64,000 nucleotides of DNA, from positions 1,004,501 to 1,068,500 of the forward strand of contig BSQZ01000120.1 in the NCBI GenBank assembly GCA_033239005.1, read 5' to 3'. The notes beneath the pieces are model-generated. The model did no database searches and had not been told where the DNA came from. It saw only the letters and a program-made list of their open reading frames with translations. Within the stretch, counting starts at the first letter, position 1. Each line of letters begins with the position of its first letter. This DNA is from Lamellibrachia satsuma. Its lineage: Eukaryota; Annelida; Polychaeta; Sabellida; Siboglinidae. Below are positions 58,896 through 64,000 of the stretch, piece by piece. The translations under genes were made by a program, and so were the position numbers.

Positions 58896-59899
58896 TGGGG
58901 AGTGGAGACGGGCGGTAGAGAAGGCAGTGCAAGGGATCAGTGACGAAGAAGGAGGAAAACAAGACTCGACGACCGATATCGGTGCCAGCCTCACCCGGAC
59001 TTCAGGGATAACGAGGAGAACAAGAAACAACGAAGGTAAACAGACGCTAATACTTCACTGAATACAGGTGGTCAGGGTTCGTGGCTCGTTATGGAAGTGG
59101 TCATCAATTATTGCGAGCATCTGGTAGAAACGTGTTTGGGGACGGCGACATGTTTAACCTTTCTGAGACACAGGTGTAATGTCAAAATCCGTACGTGGTC
59201 TGAAACACGTCTTATAAAATGGCACCGCACAAAGACATTTAGCCACAGCGGGGATATGCTTAATTGCTAACTGCTTTCTAAGAAGTGTTCTTAAATGTAG
59301 TGTTCCGTGTAAATAGACTATGTAGTACATCAATCGTTTTGCCGAGTGTTTCAGATGTAATCACAACTAGCAAGATAATGACAAGAGTCTAGCGTGTGGC
59401 TCAATTATCGAGCCTGTGGTTTACCTCCAGCTTGGAACGACGATCATATAACAGTTGCCGCCATTGCGGTGTCTCTGGACAATATGCAAGGAGACGACGA
59501 CTATCAAATGTAATAACACGTTTATATATGTATTGGACCACACATGAGATTAGACTGCATGATTAAATTACCGGAGTTACAATAACTTGACGTGGCATTA
59601 ATAAATGATCTCTATAAATTACATTTAACAGGATCGGCTGTGTGTGTAACCTCGGCAGAAGTACAATGTATGCATGTTTAGACTTATGTATGTGTAACCG
59701 TTGCCAAGCAACAGTAGAACAACAAATAAACTATTAACAGCAATTCGGTGTAGCGAGTCACGACCTGCTTCAGTCGCGGACACAGCACCAGTGAGTGGCT
59801 TCGTATTAAGAATCCTGAAAGCACAAATCCTGAGACCACAAATAACTGCTTGACCGATGGTAGAATTTTGACCACCGACCACAGAACACACAGCCGCAC
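58896..59899. other. Intergenic, nothing firmly recognised
   Basis: A purine-rich stretch at 58900-59037 ends in a donor-like AAG/GTAAAC and could be an exon or a retroelement 5' part, but no motif supports that. The rest shows nothing. Confidence 0.4.
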
Positions 59900-60215
59900 C
59901 TTAAGTGTAGGGGATGTGGAAGATGAAGGTGGAGTTGGAACAGCTGAGGCTACTTAAGTGTAGGGGATGTGGAAGATGAAGGTGGAGTTGGAACAGCTGA
60001 GGCTACTTAAGTGTAGGGGATGTGGAAGATGAAGGTGGAGTTGGAACAGCTGAAGCTACTTAAGTGTAGGGGATGTGGAAGATGAAGGTGGAGTTGGAAC
60101 AGCTGGGGCTACTTAAGTGTAGGGGATGTGGAAGATGAAGGTGGAGTTGGAACAGCTGGGGCTACTTAAGTGTAGGGGATGTGGAAGATGAAGGTGGAGT
60201 TGGAACAGCTGAAGC
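59895..60215 (+). repeat. 53-bp minisatellite, 6 units
   Basis: The unit contains TTAAGTGTAGGGGATGTGGA and AGATGAAGGTGGAGTTGGAA; period 53 bp, nearly perfect. It runs directly into the LINE remnant. Confidence 0.96.
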
Positions 60216-60284
60216 TGCTTGTTGTGGCAATGGTGGGAAGGGAACAGGTGGGTTGTGCCAGTGGTTCCGGTGGGGGGACAGTAG

Positions 60285-61465
60285 ATGAGTGGGGAAGACG
60301 ATGAGAGATATACCAGGAAGAGCTCACCTCATCCTGGGAGGAGGCTGAGAGGAGGTAAGGTGACAGGTCGTAGGGAGACAGGACGAAAGGAGACGGGAAG
60401 GAAGGCAACTGGAGCGAAGGAGAGGGGAGGGAAGGGTATGAGAATGAAGGTGATGGGAGTGAGAGAGACGGGAGGGAAGGTGTCAGGAGGGAAGGCGACA
60501 GGAGCGCAAGTTAGCCAGGAGACGGGAGGGAAAGGTGACAGGTGGATGGGTGAGAGAGAGACTGATAGCAGTCTGCGTTGTGACAAGGTTGCAGGACAGA
60601 ATGTGATGGAAGGAATCCAACGGAAGAGCTATTCTGAGGCAGTGATAGAGGGGGTGAGGAAGAGAGCGAGGGTGTTTGTGCGGGACTCAATAGTTAGAAA
60701 GACCGACAGAGTCTTAAACAAGGGAGTTGACGTGGTAGTTTGCTTGCCTGGGGCCAAAATTGAGGCAATAACTGAGAGGGAAGAACACATTGTGGGTTCG
60801 GGCAAGGGTGGATCTGTTTTAGTACACGTAGGGACAAATAACGTAGAGAGGGAGGGTACAACTGCCATAGTGAGGAAATACAGGAATTTGGTCAGAACAC
60901 TAAAACAGACGCGGGTTGAGCAGGTAATACTGTCAGGGATTTTACCAGTAATAGGAAGGAGGGGTCAGATATATCGAAATTGCCGGGGATAGCAATTAAC
61001 ATGCTAGTCCAGAAGCTATGTAGGGAAGAGGAAGTTGGATTTGTGGGGAAGCTTTGTTGGGAGGGCTGATATGTACATGAAGGATGGGCTTCATCTTAGT
61101 GGAAAGGGGGCAGCAGTATTTGCGGATGGAATCACAGCAGCAGTAGACAGTGACATGTGTTGCATAACAAATATTTTTGGGAGTAAACATTGTTTAAACT
61201 AGAAGCGCAGGGGGTTACTTAGAGGTGTCTCAAGCAGAACAAGAGGCCACAAGTACAGACAAACCACTAACAAAATGTCCGGAAAACATCTCTGAAAGTG
61301 GTTATAAAAGCGTTTTTTTAAATGCAAAGAGCAGAGTAAATAAGACAAACGAATTAAACATTATGGTGGAAAATATTGACCTTCACATAATTGGCATAAC
61401 TGAATCATGGGCCAACATAAACATAACAGATGCTGAATTAGGACTGACAAGATATGACATAAGCT
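60285..61465 (+). mobile_element. LINE remnant: basic repeat region, SGNH hydrolase, APE endonuclease start
   Basis: The 60285-60992 frame codes a Lys/Arg/Gly-rich stretch (GGKVTGRRETGRKETGRKAT) and then an SGNH-type domain: VFVRDSIVRKTDRVLNKGVD, SVLVHVGTNNVEREGTTAIV (GTNN block) and VEQVILSGILPVIG. Frameshifts and a small deletion follow (the DLW segment is missing), then MKDGLHLSGKGAAVFAD, the block with the catalytic His. A second frame has NAKSRVNKTNELNIMVENID, IIGITESWANINI and AELGLTRY, the APE endonuclease N-terminus, ending at about 61465. CR1/L2-type LINEs carry such an esterase. The rest of the nuclease and the RT are absent. Confidence 0.87.
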
Positions 61466-62269
61466 CGCACTATAGTCATTTGCTACACACGTACACTTGC
61501 TACACATGTACATTTGCCGGGTATATTTTTATAATAAGCTACGCTTAGCTAAAGACACGGAACCATGCATTTCCAAAATGGGCGCACCCGCCCTCTTAAA
61601 TATATCAATGCACATATATTTAATTGCGATTTATGTATGTAATTCGTGTATTTTAATGTGATTTACACGCCTTAAAATAACTGGTTGTCCCATTTACTTA
61701 TTGCAACAAATGCTGGAGTTTGCTGTAGCCGAGTAAACCTTGTTCTCAGCTCAAGGAAAACCAATTGATTTAATTAACAAGCCGATGTCCGAAACAATTA
61801 AATGAAACCCAGGCGTCGGAACCTGGGGGCTGCAGTATCTGTGGTGGGTATATGTTTAGTATATGGTGCCCTGCCCTCCAATGTGTTGCAGAAACCAAGT
61901 TCGCACCCCCTCAATATTCAACAGCTTCCGATGCCACATTCTGGCATGACAATACTTAATTTGATGCACACTGAAGTATGATATATTGTATAATTGGTTA
62001 AGTAGAATAGGAATCAATTTAGTATCTCAACACAGTATAACATAAAGAAAAACACAAACACAAGAACGACGTCTTATGAAAGTATTGGTTATTAAGCATT
62101 GCACAATGTGGTGTATTTTAGAAAAAACTTTCACATATTTACATATGTACAGTGCGGTCATTTATTTTCAGAATTGTAAAAAACACCGAATTGAGCACAT
62201 TTATACAATAAAAAACTGCTGCTTGTAACTAAAACATCACACGTTGTAAATCTGTAAGTCTGGGTTGAG
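61466..62269. other. Intergenic, nothing recognised
   Basis: No recognised coding motif or repeat. Confidence 0.45.
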
Positions 62270-62800
62270 TTTTACATCTAAGTGACAGGGACGAGAGTTG
62301 TACATCTAAGTGACAGGGACGAGAGTTGTACATCTAAGTGACAGGGACGAGAGTTGTACATCTAAGTGACAGGGACGAGAGTTGTACATCTAAGTGACAG
62401 GGACGAGAGTTGTACATCTAAGTGACAGGGACGAGAGTTGTACATCTAAGTGACAGGGACGAGAGTTGTACATCTAAGTGACAGAGACGAGAGTTGTACA
62501 TCTAAGTGACAGAGACGAGAGTTGTACATCTAAGTGACAGGGACGAGAGTTGTACATCTAAGTGACGGGGACGAGAGTTGTACATCTAAGTGACAGTGAC
62601 GAGAGATGTACATCTAAGTGACGGAGACGAGAGTTGTACATCCAAGTGACAGGGACGAGAGTTGTACATCTAAGTGACAGGGACGAGAGTTGTATATCTA
62701 AGTGACAGGGACGAGAGTTTTACATCTAAGTGACAGGGACGAGAGTTTTACATCTAAGTGACAAATACGAGAGTTGTTCATCTAAGTGACAGGGACGAGA
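62270..62800 (+). repeat. 28-bp minisatellite, about 19 units
   Basis: The unit contains GAGAGTTGTACATCTAAGTG and ACAGGGAC (62293, 62321 and so on), nearly perfect, with decay at the right edge. Confidence 0.97.
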
Positions 62801-62820
62801 ACGTTGGGTAATTGTACGGG

Positions 62821-63057
62821 ATGTCGCGAGTTGTGTTACACGTCGTTACGAGAGAGGCTTATAAAGCACGGCTTTGTAAAGTTGATGCGGAACGGATTAT
62901 TGTGAACAACGTTGACGCTGAACGGATCATTTTGGACAACGTTGACGCTGAACGGATCATTTTGGACAACGTTGACGCTGAACAGATCATTTTGGACAAC
63001 GTTGTACAAACAAAAATGTTGTTCACCATAAACATTAGAACAATATTATTAGCATAG
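62821..63057 (+). CDS. Small ORF over a 30-bp repeat (VDAERIILDN)n, doubtful gene
   Basis: An open frame from ATG 62821 reads MSRVVLHVVTREAYKARLCK, then four 10-residue units of type VDAERIILDN (62881-63003), and a short tail to the stop at 63055-63057. The 30-bp unit keeps the frame and only one strand is open this way. I recognise no family, signal peptide or membrane segment. It sits between two minisatellites, so it may simply be repeat DNA that happens to be open. Confidence 0.25.
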   Translation: MSRVVLHVVTREAYKARLCKVDAERIIVNNVDAERIILDNVDAERIILDNVDAEQIILDNVVQTKMLFTINIRTILLA

Positions 63058-63370
63058 ACGTGAATATTACATGACTATTAGGCGGGGAGTTGATGGCTGC
63101 GAGTCGTCACATGTTGATGTTACATCAACAGGGAAGTCTTGATATGTTCCACCGCCAGGTGTCCACATGTGAAACTGCCAGCAGGAGTGTGAATGAATGT
63201 GTAGACAGTCTTTGAGACTTAGGCGTAGGCTTAGTTCAGACAAACGTATATTTAGCGCAGACGCAGACGTGCAGACGTGATTGGTCTAACGGATTGTCAG
63301 GCAGCAATTTGTAATGCAAAAAAACACGTTTCATTCACACTCCCCGATAGCAGAGTGCAACTAAAGCTAC
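63058..63370. other. Spacer between minisatellites
   Basis: Unique sequence; nothing recognised. Confidence 0.5.
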
Positions 63371-64000
63371 GTGGCTAAGTCGTTAGTACTTGCAGTGACT
63401 GTGGCTAAGTCGTTAGTACTTGTAGTGACTGTGGCTAAGTCGTTAGTACTCGCAGTGACTGTGGCTAAGTCGTTAGTACTTGTAGTGACTGTGGCTAAGT
63501 CGTTAGTACTTGTAGTGACTGTGGCTAAGTCGTTAGTACTTGCAGTGACTCGTGGCTAAGTCGTTAGTACTCGCAGTGACTGTGGCTAAGTCGTTAGTAC
63601 TTGCAGTGACTGTGGCTAAGTCGTTAGTACTGCAGTGACTGTGGCTAAGTCGTTAGTACTTGCAGTGACTGTGGCTAAGTCGTTAGTATTTGTAGTGACT
63701 GTGGCTAAGTCGTTAGTACTTGTAGTGACTGTGGCTAAGTCGTTAGTACTCGCAGTGACTGTGGCTAAGTCGTTAGTACTTGTAGTGACTGTGGCTAAGT
63801 CGTTAGTACTTGTAGTGACTGTGGCTAAGTCGTTAGTACTTGTAGTGACTGTGGCTAAGTCGTTAGTACTCGCAGTGACTGTGGCTAAGTCGTTAGTACT
63901 GCAGTGACTGTGGCTAAGTCGTTAGTACTGCAGTGACTGTGGCTAAGTCGTTAGTATTTGTAGTGACTGTGGCTAAGTCGTTAGTACTCGCAGTGACTGT
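63371..64000 (+). repeat. 30-bp minisatellite, about 21 units, runs off the window
   Basis: The unit contains GTGGCTAAGTCGTTAGTACT and TGCAGTGACT. Variants TTGTAG, TTGCAG, CTCGCAG and shortened CTGCAG are mixed. Length changes (a 31-bp unit near 63541, 28- to 29-bp units near 63630 and after 63890) break the (VAKSLVLAVT)n reading, so it is not a maintained coding repeat. Confidence 0.97.

Noticed and set aside
58533..58943. 136-residue ORF over the 40-bp repeat
   Set aside because: The 40-bp unit gives the same peptide in several frames, so it is repeat-driven.
63371..63907. (VAKSLVLAVT)n as a coding repeat protein
   Set aside because: Units of 28-31 bp break the frame repeatedly, so the reading is not maintained.

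Overview
This window is eukaryotic, not bacterial. It has spliced genes with GT/AG introns, decayed retrotransposons and DNA transposons, long minisatellite arrays, and an AT-rich background without operons. The main gene is a HEPN-NACHT-LRR (NLR-like) receptor. Together with DIRS/Ngaro-type and SGNH-carrying LINE fragments and hAT-like MITEs, it suggests an invertebrate, most likely a lophotrochozoan such as a mollusc. The species and phylum are inferences from content only.

Layout. 1-5.5 kb: two tandem 2.55-kb copies of a decayed part of a dyskerin (DKC1/Cbf5) gene. The TruB-domain exons lie in collinear order, the first recognisable exon is frameshifted, and the [10 protein letters not shown] exon is itself amplified as a 94-bp array. 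5.6-13.2 kb: a huge 31-bp minisatellite that ends in a homogenised 62-bp higher-order array. 14.4-44.1 kb, minus strand: one NLR-like gene of about 30 kb. From its 5' end it has a Pro/Gln/Ser/Thr repeat exon (44147-43645), a DZIP3-type HEPN exon with an intact RNxxxH motif and a coiled coil (36882-36141), a NACHT exon (29815-28226), eight exons carrying the leucine-rich repeats (27736-15720) and a very short last coding exon (14427-14416). All intron phases agree with one spliced reading frame. As given, the sequence has three single-base deletions (two in the first exon, one in the NACHT exon), so this copy is either an assembly with indel errors or a recent pseudogene.

The introns are packed with repeats: a 67-bp minisatellite (30.4-32.9 kb), a 29-bp minisatellite (34.4-35.7 kb), a 41-bp minisatellite (26.6-27.6 kb), three LINE fragments, and an antisense, internally deleted DIRS/Ngaro-like retrotransposon (38.2-42 kb). 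The SGNH-hydrolase ORF of that retrotransposon was later split by an 846-bp TA-flanked MITE.

44.1-64 kb: no gene recognised. This part holds three hAT-like non-autonomous elements (44.8, 51.9 and 53.8 kb), LINE fragments (50.9 and 60.3 kb), dispersed and tandem repeats, and minisatellites up to the window edge (28, 30, 40 and 53 bp units).

Biological reading. The gene couples a predicted RNase-type HEPN domain to a STAND NTPase switch and an LRR sensor. This is a known style of conflict or immune receptor architecture; its ligand and any RNA target cannot be read from the sequence. The remainder is mostly turnover of mobile and tandemly repeated DNA.
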